Origin: Paramicrobacterium humi
Lineage (GTDB): Bacteria > Actinomycetota > Actinomycetes > Actinomycetales > Microbacteriaceae
Reading direction: 5' to 3'
DNA length: 64,000 nucleotides
NCBI RefSeq assembly: GCF_900105715.1
Contig: NZ_FNRY01000001.1
Location: forward strand, 1,736,001-1,800,000
Positions 17,998 through 25,915 of the stretch are shown here, piece by piece (positions within the stretch are counted from its first letter, which is position 1; the number at the start of each line of letters is the position of its first letter). The notes below the pieces were generated by a model. It ran no database searches and was not told the origin of the DNA. It saw only the letters and a program-made list of their open reading frames with translations. Position numbers and translations under genes: made by a program.

Positions 17998-18878
17998 GCG
18001 ATGACCTCCTTGAAGATCTGGGCGAGGGACGGCTGCTGAGGGGAGAACGACGAAACGGCGCCCTCGGCGACGGCGCGCTGAAGCACGCGCTGCGCCGTGA
18101 GCTCGTCGTCCACGTCGAACACGGCGTAGCCGCCATCGAACTCGAGCACCTGCACGCCGGGCTCGCTGCGCAACCAGCCGGCGTCTCCCGAGAACAGCAG
18201 TTCGTAGCGCTTCGTCGAGTGCTGCTCGCGCAGCGCCTCACGTGAGCCCTTTGCGCGGATCTCGCCGCCCGCAATGATCACGAGGTCGTCGCACAAGCGC
18301 TCGACGATGTCGAGCTGATGGCTCGAGAACAGCACAGGGATGCCGCTCAGCGCGCGCTCCTTGAGCACGCCGACGACGGTCTCGACGGCGAGCGGATCGA
18401 GGCCCGAGAACGGTTCGTCGAGAATGAGCGTCGTTGGCTCGTGGACGAGTGCCGCCGCGATCTGCGCGCGCTGCTGGTTGCCGAGTGACAGGTCCTCGAT
18501 CGGATCGTTGGCGCGTTCGCCGAGCCCGAGCTGCTCGATGAGCTCCTCGGCGTTGTGCTTGGCGCGGGCGACGCTGAAGCCGTGCAGTCGGGCGAGGTAG
18601 ACGAGCTGCTCCTCGACCTTCATCTTCGGGTAGAGGCCACGCTCCTCGGGCATGTAGCCGAACGCGCGGCGGTCGGCGGCGGTGAGCGCGCTGCCGTCGA
18701 GAGTGACCTCCCCGGCGTCCGCCGTGAGCAGGCCGAGGATGATGCGCATCGTCGTCGTCTTGCCGGCGCCGTTGCCGCCGACGAAGCCCGTCATGCGGCC
18801 CGGCGATACGGTGAAGGCGACGTCGTTCAGCACTTGGCGAGTGCCGAAGTGCTTGGTGACGCCCTGGATCTCGAGCAC
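17994..18878 (-). CDS. ABC transporter ATP-binding protein (NatA-like)
   Basis: 294 residues with Walker A GGNGAGKTT (about residues 35-43), Q-loop region MPEERGLYPKM, signature LSLGNQQR, and Walker B TLILDEPFSGLDP. The C-terminal 80 residues form the NatA/DrrA-type regulatory extension. It energises the permease encoded immediately downstream. The start is GTG at 18878 with AAAGGA six bases upstream. The LSLGN signature (rather than LSGGQ) is usual for this subfamily. Confidence 0.93.
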   Translation of the reverse strand: MLEIQGVTKHFGTRQVLNDVAFTVSPGRMTGFVGGNGAGKTTTMRIILGLLTADAGEVTLDGSALTAADRRAFGYMPEERGLYPKMKVEEQLVYLARLHGFSVARAKHNAEELIEQLGLGERANDPIEDLSLGNQQRAQIAAALVHEPTTLILDEPFSGLDPLAVETVVGVLKERALSGIPVLFSSHQLDIVERLCDDLVIIAGGEIRAKGSREALREQHSTKRYELLFSGDAGWLRSEPGVQVLEFDGGYAVFDVDDELTAQRVLQRAVAEGAVSSFSPQQPSLAQIFKEVIA

Positions 18879-18905
18879 GGGCTGTCCTTTCGTCGATCTG
18901 CATCA

Positions 18906-18911
18906 ACGCTA
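18906..18911 (-). promoter_or_regulatory. -10 element of the NatAB-like operon
   Basis: On the minus strand the sequence reads CATAGCGTTGATGC; TAGCGT is a plausible -10, giving a leader of about 20 bases that contains the AAAGGA ribosome site. The same TAGCGTTG core recurs before three other minus-strand genes in this window. No good -35 is visible. Confidence 0.45.
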
Positions 18912-19109
18912 TGCCGCCGCCGCCCTCGCCGGCATCCGCCGTGAGGCGGGTTTCGGCACTATCCTCGCGGGGGATCGCACCCCGCACGGTACGCGCGTAC
19001 GCCTCTGTCGCGGGAATCGAAACCCCTAGCGTGCGCGCGAATTCTGAGTAGCGTGGGGCTGAACGGCTGAGTGGCGGCGCTTCGCGGCGCCCCGACGAAA
19101 GGAGTTCGA

Positions 19110-20942
19110 ATGCCGACGGTGAGCGATTTCGTGATAAGGCGAATCCGAGAATGGGGCGTCAGTCGCGTGTTCGGCTTCCCCGGCGATGGCATCGGCGAGT
19201 TCGACGGCGCCCTCGGCAAGGCCCAGCGCGACGAAGACGGCCTCGATTACGTTCGCCCGACGCACGAGGAGATCTGTGCGCTCATGGCGACGGCGCATGC
19301 GAAGTTCACGGGTGAAGTGGGCGTGTGCATCGCGACGTCGAGCCCCGGCGGCTTTCATATGCTCAACGGGCTCTATGACGCGAAGATGGACAACCAGCCC
19401 GTCGTCGCGATCGTCGGGCAGCAGGGGCTCAACGCGCTCGGCACTTCGAACCAGCAGGCGAGTCATCTGGAGCGCACGTTCTCGGATGTCGCCGTGTACG
19501 TGCAGACCGTGCTGTCGCCGGAGCAGGCGCAAGCCGTCGTCGACACCGCGTTCCGCACGGCGCGCATCAAGCTCGGGCCCGCCGTCATCATCCTGCCGCA
19601 CGACGTGCAGGGCATGGAATTCAGTCCGCTCACACCCGAGAACTGGGTGTCGCGGTCAAGCGCGGTCGCTCCGTCAACGGCGATCTGCCCGCCGGAGGAC
19701 GACATCAAGCGCGCGGCGAGCATCATCAACGCCGGGAAGAAGGTCACCTTCCTCGTCGGACACGGCGCGAACGGTGCGACAGACGAAGTGCTCGAGGCCG
19801 CGAAGAAGGCCGGCGCGGGCATCATCACGGCCCTGCGCGGCAAGCAGGTCGTCCCCGCCGACGTGCCGTTCCACAGCCAGCAGCTGGGTCTGCTCGGCTC
19901 CCTGCCGAGCTACAACCAGATGAAGGACTGCGACACTCTCGTCATGCTCGGCACGAACTATCCGTACGGTCAGTTCCTGCCGAAGAGCGGGCAGGCGCGC
20001 GCGATCCAGGTCGACCTCAAGCCCGAGCAGATGGGACTGCGCTACCCGACGGAGCTGAACCTCTGGGGCGACGTCAAGACGACGCTCGACGCGCTCATCC
20101 CGCACCTCGAGGCGAAGACCGACCTCGCGTGGCAGGACAAGGTCGCCAACGAGATGGTCGAGTGGGAGAACGAGATGGAGGCGCAGGCGACGCTCACGTT
20201 CGACGACGGCGTCAATCCCCGCCGGGTCTTCTTCGAGCTCAACAAGCGGCTGCCCGCGACGGCGATCGTCACGGCGGATGCCGGCACGACGGCCGACTGG
20301 TACGGCCACCACATCCGACTGCAGCGCGGCATGCTCGGGGACCTGTCGGGACGCCTCGCGACGATGCTCGCGGCGATGCCGTATGCGACCTCCGCCAAAT
20401 TCGCCCACTCGGAGCGACCGGTGATCTGCACGATCGGCGACGGCGCGTTCCAGATGCTCGGCATGAACGAGCTCATCACGGTGAAGAAGTACATGAAGCA
20501 GTGGCAGAACCCGCAGCTGATCATCGTGGTGCTGCACAACAACGATCTCGAGCAGGTGTCGTGGGAGATGCGCACCGAAGACGCGAACCCGGTCTGGAGC
20601 ACGTCGCAAGACGTCGAGTCGATCGACTATGCGGGCTGGGCGGAGCTGCTCGGCTTCACGGGAATCCGCGTGCGCACCGACGACGAGGTGCCTGCCGCGT
20701 GGGATCGCGCGTTCGCGACCCAGGGCGTCACCCTCATCGACGCCTACACGAGCCGAAACGTTCCGCCGCTTCCGCCGCACATCACGCTCGAGTTCGCCGA
20801 GAACACGGGAGAGGCGCTGTTGAAGCACGACCCGCACACCGTCGAGGTGATCAAGGACACGGCGAAGGCGGTCGTGACCGAGGGTGTCGAGCGCGTCAAG
20901 GGGAAGCTGCACATCGGCGACGACGACAAACGCGAGTCGTGA
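19110..20942 (+). CDS. Thiamine-diphosphate enzyme, pyruvate oxidase / acetolactate-synthase-like
   Basis: 610 residues in the three-domain ThDP layout. The N-terminal PYR domain has the ThDP-activating Glu in THEEICALMATAHA; the middle domain follows; the C-terminal PP domain has the cofactor motif GDGAFQ ending in HNN (about residues 450-480). The sequence type is that of YdaP-like putative pyruvate oxidases associated with stress or stationary phase. The ATG at 19110 has AAAGGAG upstream and matches the family N-terminus (MPTVSDFVIRRI). The exact reaction (oxidase or decarboxylase) is not certain. Confidence 0.88.
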   Translation: MPTVSDFVIRRIREWGVSRVFGFPGDGIGEFDGALGKAQRDEDGLDYVRPTHEEICALMATAHAKFTGEVGVCIATSSPGGFHMLNGLYDAKMDNQPVVAIVGQQGLNALGTSNQQASHLERTFSDVAVYVQTVLSPEQAQAVVDTAFRTARIKLGPAVIILPHDVQGMEFSPLTPENWVSRSSAVAPSTAICPPEDDIKRAASIINAGKKVTFLVGHGANGATDEVLEAAKKAGAGIITALRGKQVVPADVPFHSQQLGLLGSLPSYNQMKDCDTLVMLGTNYPYGQFLPKSGQARAIQVDLKPEQMGLRYPTELNLWGDVKTTLDALIPHLEAKTDLAWQDKVANEMVEWENEMEAQATLTFDDGVNPRRVFFELNKRLPATAIVTADAGTTADWYGHHIRLQRGMLGDLSGRLATMLAAMPYATSAKFAHSERPVICTIGDGAFQMLGMNELITVKKYMKQWQNPQLIIVVLHNNDLEQVSWEMRTEDANPVWSTSQDVESIDYAGWAELLGFTGIRVRTDDEVPAAWDRAFATQGVTLIDAYTSRNVPPLPPHITLEFAENTGEALLKHDPHTVEVIKDTAKAVVTEGVERVKGKLHIGDDDKRES

Positions 20943-20955
20943 ACCCGGTGGGGAA

Positions 20956-20998
20956 CGGATGCCGCCCGCTCACGCGACGCGGAAGGCCGCGGCATCCG
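20956..20998. terminator. Hairpin from two inverted CGGATGCC octamers at a convergent gene junction
   Basis: CGGATGCCGC (20956-20965) and GCGGCATCCG (20989-20998) are perfect ten-base inverted arms around a 23-base loop. They lie between the ThDP enzyme stop and the last codons of the convergent enolase-superfamily gene. The position suggests a bidirectional terminator. The arms contain the octamer over-represented through the window. Confidence 0.6.
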
Positions 20999-22079
20999 AT
21001 TCCTTGAGGGTGAGCCCGTTTCCCGGCGCGTCCGGGTCAGGGGTCACGCTCCCACCCGAGGGATCGAGAGTGCCGTCGAAGAACATGCTCTCGATGCGCA
21101 CATGGTCGTGGAACCATTCGAGGTGCCGCACGTTGGGCACCGCGGCCGCGACGTGCGCGTGCGCGTGCGGCGCGCAGTGGCCCGATACCTCGAGATTGAC
21201 GGATGCCGCGACGGCGGCGCCTCGCAGCCACTCGCTGATGCCGCCGCACCGGGTCGCGTCCAGTTGCATGCAGTCGACGGCGCCGCCGGCGCACATGCGC
21301 TGCACGTACGCGAGGTCGTAGGCGTACTCGCCGGCGGCGACGTCGGCCGTGACGGCATCCCGCACCTCGCGCAAGCCCGCGAGGTCGTCCGAGGAGACCG
21401 GCTCTTCGAACCAGTGCACGTCCTCGTCGGCACACGCCGCCATCACTCTGATCGCCTGCTTGCGACCGTAACCGCCGTTCGCATCGACGAACAGCTCGGC
21501 GTCCGCGCCGATGTCGCGTCGCGCCTGGCGGATGCGCTCGAGGTCGCGGGGCACGTTCGTTCCCCAGGACTCGCCGATCTTGATCTTCACGCGGGGGATG
21601 CCCTGCTCATGCACCCAGCCCGTGAGCTGGGCGCTCAGCTGATCGGCCGAGTACGTCGTGAAGCCGCCGCTGCCGTACACCGCGACCTCGTCGCGCACGC
21701 CGCCGAGCAGCCGGAACAGCGGGAGGCCCACCAGCCGCGCCTTCAGGTCCCAGAGGGCGAGGTCGACGGCGGAGATGGCGCAGCCGGCGATGCCCTGCCG
21801 TCCGCTGTTGCGCACGGCCTTGGCCATGGCGTCGAAGCGCCCGGTGACGTCGAGCGCCGACGCGCCCTCCACGAGCGGGGCGAGAGTCTCGGCGATGACC
21901 GACGCGCACGCGGACGCCCCGTACGTCCAGCCGAGTCCCGTCGTTGTTCCGGAGCGAGCCTCCACGAGCACCATCGTCGTCGACGACCAGGCGATCGTCC
22001 CGTCCCCTTCGGGAGCGTCGGTCGGCACCGTGTACACGCGCGTGCGCACCTCGTCGATGCGCGGATCCGGGAGCGTCAT
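20970..22079 (-). CDS. Mandelate racemase / muconate lactonizing enzyme family protein (sugar-acid dehydratase-like)
   Basis: 369 residues of the enolase superfamily. A capping domain is followed by a barrel with the Lys-x-Lys base (RVKIKIGES, about residue 170), metal ligands Asp in FVDANGGY, Glu in HWFEEPV and Glu in AAGEYAY, and a C-terminal His in VSGHCAPHAHAH. It would dehydrate or racemise a carboxylated sugar. The ATG overlaps the GMC oxidoreductase stop, tying it to the gluconate-dehydrogenase-type operon; an aldonic-acid substrate is inferred. Confidence 0.87.
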   Translation of the reverse strand: MTLPDPRIDEVRTRVYTVPTDAPEGDGTIAWSSTTMVLVEARSGTTTGLGWTYGASACASVIAETLAPLVEGASALDVTGRFDAMAKAVRNSGRQGIAGCAISAVDLALWDLKARLVGLPLFRLLGGVRDEVAVYGSGGFTTYSADQLSAQLTGWVHEQGIPRVKIKIGESWGTNVPRDLERIRQARRDIGADAELFVDANGGYGRKQAIRVMAACADEDVHWFEEPVSSDDLAGLREVRDAVTADVAAGEYAYDLAYVQRMCAGGAVDCMQLDATRCGGISEWLRGAAVAASVNLEVSGHCAPHAHAHVAAAVPNVRHLEWFHDHVRIESMFFDGTLDPSGGSVTPDPDAPGNGLTLKESDAAAFRVA

Positions 22080-23716
22080 GCTGCCGCCGTCCGGGTGCGG
22101 CCGAGAAGCCGGTCGGCGGCGCGCGCGGCGATCGCCATGATCGTGAGCGCCGGATTGGCGCTGCCTTGTGTGGGCAGCACGCTGCCGTCGGTGACGAGGA
22201 GGTTGGGAACGGCGAAGCTCACGCAATCGCCGTCGACGACGCCCTCCTTCTCGTTCGCGGCCATGCGGGCCCCGCCGACGAGGTGCGCGGAGCGCGTGAT
22301 CGTGATGACGCGCTTCGCGCCCGCCGCCGTCAGGATGTCCTCCATGACGCTCTGGGCGGCCTTCAGCAGCTGCCGGTCGTTGTCGCAGTGCGAGTAGTCG
22401 AAGCGTGCGACGGGCAGCCCGTAGCGATCCTTCTCGTCGGCGAGCGTGACCCGGTTGTCGGGCTGCGGCAGGAACTCGCAGAGGGCGCCAAGGCACGCCC
22501 AGTGCACGTAGTCGCTCATGTACTGGCGAAGCCGTGCGCCCCAGTGCCCCTGTGCCATGACGTGCTCGGCCCACGTGATCGGCAGCGGTGACACCGTCTG
22601 CACCGAGAAGCCGCGCTTGTAGGGCTTCGTCGGGTCGGTCTCGTAGAACTGCTCTGTGCTCACTTCGGGCGGCGGGCCCTTCCACATGCGCACTTCCTCG
22701 TCGAACCGTCCGGCCGTCTGCGGCGCTCCCTGCACCATGAGGTAGCGGCCGACCTGGTCGAAGTCGTTGCACAGGCCGTCGGGGAACCGGGCGGACGCCG
22801 AGTTGAGCAGCAGGCGCGGCGTCTCGATCGAGTACCCCGCGATCGCGACCATGCGCGCCTTCTGAAAGCGCTCCCGGCCGCGGTTGAGGTAGTGAACGCC
22901 CGTCGCCAGTCCTGTCCGCTCATCGATGCCGACGCGCGTCACCATCGACTCGGCGCGGATCTCGGCGCCGTGCGCGAGCGCGTCGGGGATGTGGGTGATG
23001 AGCGGCGACGCCTTCGCGTTCACCTTGCAGCCCTGCAGGCAGAAGCCGCGGTAGATGCAGTGCGGCCGGTGCCCGAAGCGACCGTTCGAGATCGCGACGG
23101 GGCCCACTTTCGCTGTGACGCCGATCGCGTCGGCCCCGCGCTGGAACAGCTCGCCGTTGCCCGACACGGGGTGCGGCCGGTGCGGGTAGGAGTGCGGGTC
23201 GCCCCACGGCCAGTCTTCGCCGGCGACGGGAAGCTCGCCTTCGATGTCGCCGTAGTACGGTCGCAAGTCGTCGTAGGCGAGCGGCCAGTCCGCGCCGACA
23301 CCGTCGTTCGAGCGCGTGCGGAAGTCGCTCGGATGAAACCGGGGCGTGTAGCCCGCGTAGTGCACCATCGAGCCGCCCACGCCGCGCCCGGAGTTGTTCG
23401 AGCCGAGGGGAACGGGGTCCGTGCCGCCGATCACGCGGGACTCGCCCCAATAGAGGTGGTGAGAGCCGGCCTCGTCGCTCACCCAGTCGGTCTCGGGCTG
23501 CCAGAACGGCCCGGCGTCCATCGCGACGACTTTCCAGCCGGCGCGCGCCATCCGCTGCAGCAGCGTCGAGCCTCCGGCGCCGCAGCCGACGATCACGAGG
23601 TCGACTTCGTCATCGTCATCGAACGTGCGCATGTTCTCGCGCAGCCCCGGCTCGATCGTTGCGCCGTCCGGAGTGAGGAGCCACGCTGACTCGTTGCGGT
23701 CTTGCACGCGCGTCAT
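22076..23716 (-). CDS. GMC family flavoprotein oxidoreductase (gluconate/sugar dehydrogenase large subunit type)
   Basis: 546 residues. The FAD site VIVGCGAGGSTLLQRMARAG is near residue 41. A Cys cluster PHCIYRGFCLQGCKVNAKAS resembles that of gluconate 2-dehydrogenase large subunits. The C-terminal catalytic His (SAHLVGG) and Asn (QGSANPALT) are present. There is no signal peptide or Tat motif. It overlaps the subunit-3-like gene upstream and the enolase-superfamily gene downstream by four bases each, so the three proteins are made together. It probably oxidises a sugar or aldonate with a membrane-associated acceptor. Confidence 0.9.
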   Translation of the reverse strand: MTRVQDRNESAWLLTPDGATIEPGLRENMRTFDDDDEVDLVIVGCGAGGSTLLQRMARAGWKVVAMDAGPFWQPETDWVSDEAGSHHLYWGESRVIGGTDPVPLGSNNSGRGVGGSMVHYAGYTPRFHPSDFRTRSNDGVGADWPLAYDDLRPYYGDIEGELPVAGEDWPWGDPHSYPHRPHPVSGNGELFQRGADAIGVTAKVGPVAISNGRFGHRPHCIYRGFCLQGCKVNAKASPLITHIPDALAHGAEIRAESMVTRVGIDERTGLATGVHYLNRGRERFQKARMVAIAGYSIETPRLLLNSASARFPDGLCNDFDQVGRYLMVQGAPQTAGRFDEEVRMWKGPPPEVSTEQFYETDPTKPYKRGFSVQTVSPLPITWAEHVMAQGHWGARLRQYMSDYVHWACLGALCEFLPQPDNRVTLADEKDRYGLPVARFDYSHCDNDRQLLKAAQSVMEDILTAAGAKRVITITRSAHLVGGARMAANEKEGVVDGDCVSFAVPNLLVTDGSVLPTQGSANPALTIMAIAARAADRLLGRTRTAAA

Positions 23717-24348
23717 GCGTCATCATCTCCCGGGCCGAGTCCGGGATTGTGATCGCGCACCTCGAAGCCCTCGAGCCGGTCGACGCCGAGATTCTTGTAT
23801 CCGCGCGGGTATGCCGGCCCGTCAAAGCCGATCTCGTTCCACGCGCTGGGGTGCGAGTAGAACGCCGTGCACGCGTAGCGGGTCCAGAGGGACCACACGC
23901 GCGACGCGGGGTAGCCGTGCCAGTCCGCTTCCTCGAGGCCGTTGATGTCGCTGAGGATCTCGGCCTGCTGATCCCACTCGCAGTGCCCGAACCGGCCCCC
24001 GAAGCGGGAGCGCGCTTCATCGTCGAGCGCGGCGAGCGTGGTTCGCCACGCCTCGGAGTCCGGCGGAAGATCGGCGTAGTGCCAGCCGTCGGTCTGCGAC
24101 TCCGCGAGGCGCGTGTCGACGAGCTGGAACACGGGCACGCGCGGGTCCTCCCGCTGGTCGAGCAGCTGGTCGAACAGGGCGCGCGCGGTCAGCTCCTCGT
24201 CGGGCGAGAAGAACCGCGGGTCGGGCAGCCGGCCGAGGCGTGCCCCGACGACCGCTTGCGTGGCCTGGTCCCAGTGGTCGGCGTGCGCGATGACATCGAA
24301 ACCGGGGAAGCGTCCGCTTCCGCTCTTCGGGTCGAGGGGCAGCGTCAT
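23713..24348 (-). CDS. Gluconate 2-dehydrogenase subunit 3 family protein
   Basis: 211 residues. The family core is SPDEELTARALFDQLLDQ (about residue 45) and the C-terminal TRYACTAFYSHPSAWNEIGFDGPAYPRGY. Family members usually carry a twin-arginine signal; none is seen here (N-terminus MTLPLDPKSGSGRFPGFDVI), consistent with the unsignalled GMC partner. ATGA overlaps link it on both sides. It is the small partner of the flavoprotein. No cytochrome c subunit gene is present. Confidence 0.85.
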   Translation of the reverse strand: MTLPLDPKSGSGRFPGFDVIAHADHWDQATQAVVGARLGRLPDPRFFSPDEELTARALFDQLLDQREDPRVPVFQLVDTRLAESQTDGWHYADLPPDSEAWRTTLAALDDEARSRFGGRFGHCEWDQQAEILSDINGLEEADWHGYPASRVWSLWTRYACTAFYSHPSAWNEIGFDGPAYPRGYKNLGVDRLEGFEVRDHNPGLGPGDDDA

Positions 24349-24803
24349 TTCTCGCGCCTCAGAACGGCGGCGAGCACGCCCATCCCGCCCACGAGCGTCA
24401 CGAGGAGCGGGGCGAGAAGCGGCGGACCCATCTCGAGGTTGTAGCGCAGGTTCCGCCAGCCGCCGGGCTTCTGCCCGACGCCGCGGGCGTGCAGCCACAC
24501 GCCCTGGAGCCCGTTCGCGATGATCGTCGCCGACGCGAGCGGAAGCACCGTCTTCGCCAGGCGTCGGTTCAGCACGCCGGCGACGCCGGCTGCCGCGCCG
24601 ACGGGGCCGAGCACGATGGGCGCCCACATCCACTTGTTCCCGAAGCTCGCCTTGTCGTGCTCGAAGTAGATCTCCGCCGCGGTGACGACGGCTCCCGCCG
24701 CGGTGAGGCCCGAGAGACTTCGCTCGAATCGCCCCGTCTCCACGTTCCGCACGAGCCGATCGATCCCGTGCACCGCAGTTTCCGCCGGACGCCGTCGTGA
24801 CAT
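24345..24803 (-). CDS. Small multi-pass membrane protein of the gluconate-dehydrogenase-type operon
   Basis: 152 residues with about four hydrophobic segments (roughly residues 31-47, 60-78, 85-105 and 126-146). I do not recognise a named family. AGGAGG just before the ATG at 24803 fixes the start. It is the first gene of the four-gene operon and overlaps subunit 3 by ATGA. It could anchor the flavoprotein complex to the membrane or pass electrons to quinone, but no haem or FeS ligand pattern is visible. Confidence 0.75.
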   Translation of the reverse strand: MSRRRPAETAVHGIDRLVRNVETGRFERSLSGLTAAGAVVTAAEIYFEHDKASFGNKWMWAPIVLGPVGAAAGVAGVLNRRLAKTVLPLASATIIANGLQGVWLHARGVGQKPGGWRNLRYNLEMGPPLLAPLLVTLVGGMGVLAAVLRREK

Positions 24804-24928
24804 GGAGCCTCCTCGTTCACCGTCGACCTCCAGCATGCGCCCCCACTCTCGGGCATGCAAGGGGTTGGGCGTCAGGCGGGTGCGGGACTATCGTTCGGCT
24901 CCGTGGCCGCGACTGCGAGAATGGTGCT

Positions 24929-25236
24929 GTGTGGTTTCGCAGGAGCGCTCGCCCGACATTGACAAGGACGACGGATGCCGCGGGCACGCCGTTCGGCATC
25001 GGCGTCCCCGTTCACGTCGTCGACGACGGCACGGGCTTCTCGGGGAGCCGACGGGACTCATCGTGGGTCTCGGTTCGGCGCTGCCGCACCGCGGGATCAC
25101 CGAGCAGCGGTTCCAGGGCCGTGTGTGGACCGTCGTGTTCGACGAGCCCCAGATGATGCGGGACGGCCGCGGCCCGTTCGAGCGCGCCGAGATCTCGGAG
25201 GAGTCGCTCGTCGCCGCTCCGCCGCTCGACGCATAG
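24929..25236 (+). pseudogene. Small conserved gene broken by a one-base frameshift
   Basis: From a GTG at 24929 one frame reads VWFRRSARPTL and then GIGVPVHVVDDGTGFSG with strong G/C third positions. After the GGGG run at about 25038-25041 this signal moves to another frame, which continues EPTGLIVGLGSALPHRGITE and ends at TAG 25236. One extra G in that run would give a single protein of about 102 residues. Either the gene is genuinely mutated or the base is a sequencing error. I do not know a function. It is divergent from the gluconate operon. Confidence 0.6.
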
Positions 25237-25243
25237 CGACGGT

Positions 25244-25915
25244 TCAGCCGCCGGGGACGACGACGCCGTTCTCGTAGGCGAAGACCACCGCCTGGATGCG
25301 GTCGCGCACGCCGAGCTTCTGCAGGATCTTCGAGACGTGCGACTTGACCGTCGCCTCGCCCACGTAGAGCCGCCTCGCGATCTCGGTGTTCGAGAGTCCC
25401 TGCGCGACCAGGTGCAGCACTTCGCGCTCGCGCTCCGTGAGCTCGTCGAGTGCGGCCGACCGCTCGAGGTTGCGCTCCGCGGCCGGGGCCGCAGCGCCGC
25501 CGGCGAAGCGCTCGATCACACGGCGTGTCACGACGGGGGAGAGCAGGGCGTTGCCCGCCGCGATCGTGTGCACCGCCTCGACGAGCTGCTCTGGTGACGA
25601 GTTCTTCAGCAGGAAGCCGCTCGCGCCCGCCGAGAGCGCCTCGAAGAGGTAGTCGTCGCGGTCGAAAGTCGTGAGCATGATGACGGCGGCATCCGATTCA
25701 GCGGTGATCGCGCGCGTCGCCGCGAGCCCGTCGAGCACGGGCATCTGCACGTCCATGCAGATGACGTCGGGGCGCAGCTGCCGCGCCCGCTCGATCGCCT
25801 CCTGACCGTTCGCGGCCTCGCCGATCACATCGACGTCGGGCTGTGCGTCGAGGATGATGCGGAAGCCGGCGCGCACGAGCTCTTGGTCGTCGACGAGAAG
25901 TACGCGGGTGGTCAT
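25244..25915 (-). CDS. Response regulator, NarL/LuxR type
   Basis: 223 residues. Receiver domain: acidic pocket Asp9-Asp10, phosphorylation Asp55 in ICMDVQMP, Thr in MLTTFD and Lys in LLKNSSP. The C-terminal LuxR helix-turn-helix is LTEREREVLHLVAQGLSNTE and following residues. The start ATG at 25915 overlaps the kinase stop, so kinase and regulator are made together. Target genes are not identifiable. Confidence 0.95.
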   Translation of the reverse strand: MTTRVLLVDDQELVRAGFRIILDAQPDVDVIGEAANGQEAIERARQLRPDVICMDVQMPVLDGLAATRAITAESDAAVIMLTTFDRDDYLFEALSAGASGFLLKNSSPEQLVEAVHTIAAGNALLSPVVTRRVIERFAGGAAAPAAERNLERSAALDELTEREREVLHLVAQGLSNTEIARRLYVGEATVKSHVSKILQKLGVRDRIQAVVFAYENGVVVPGG

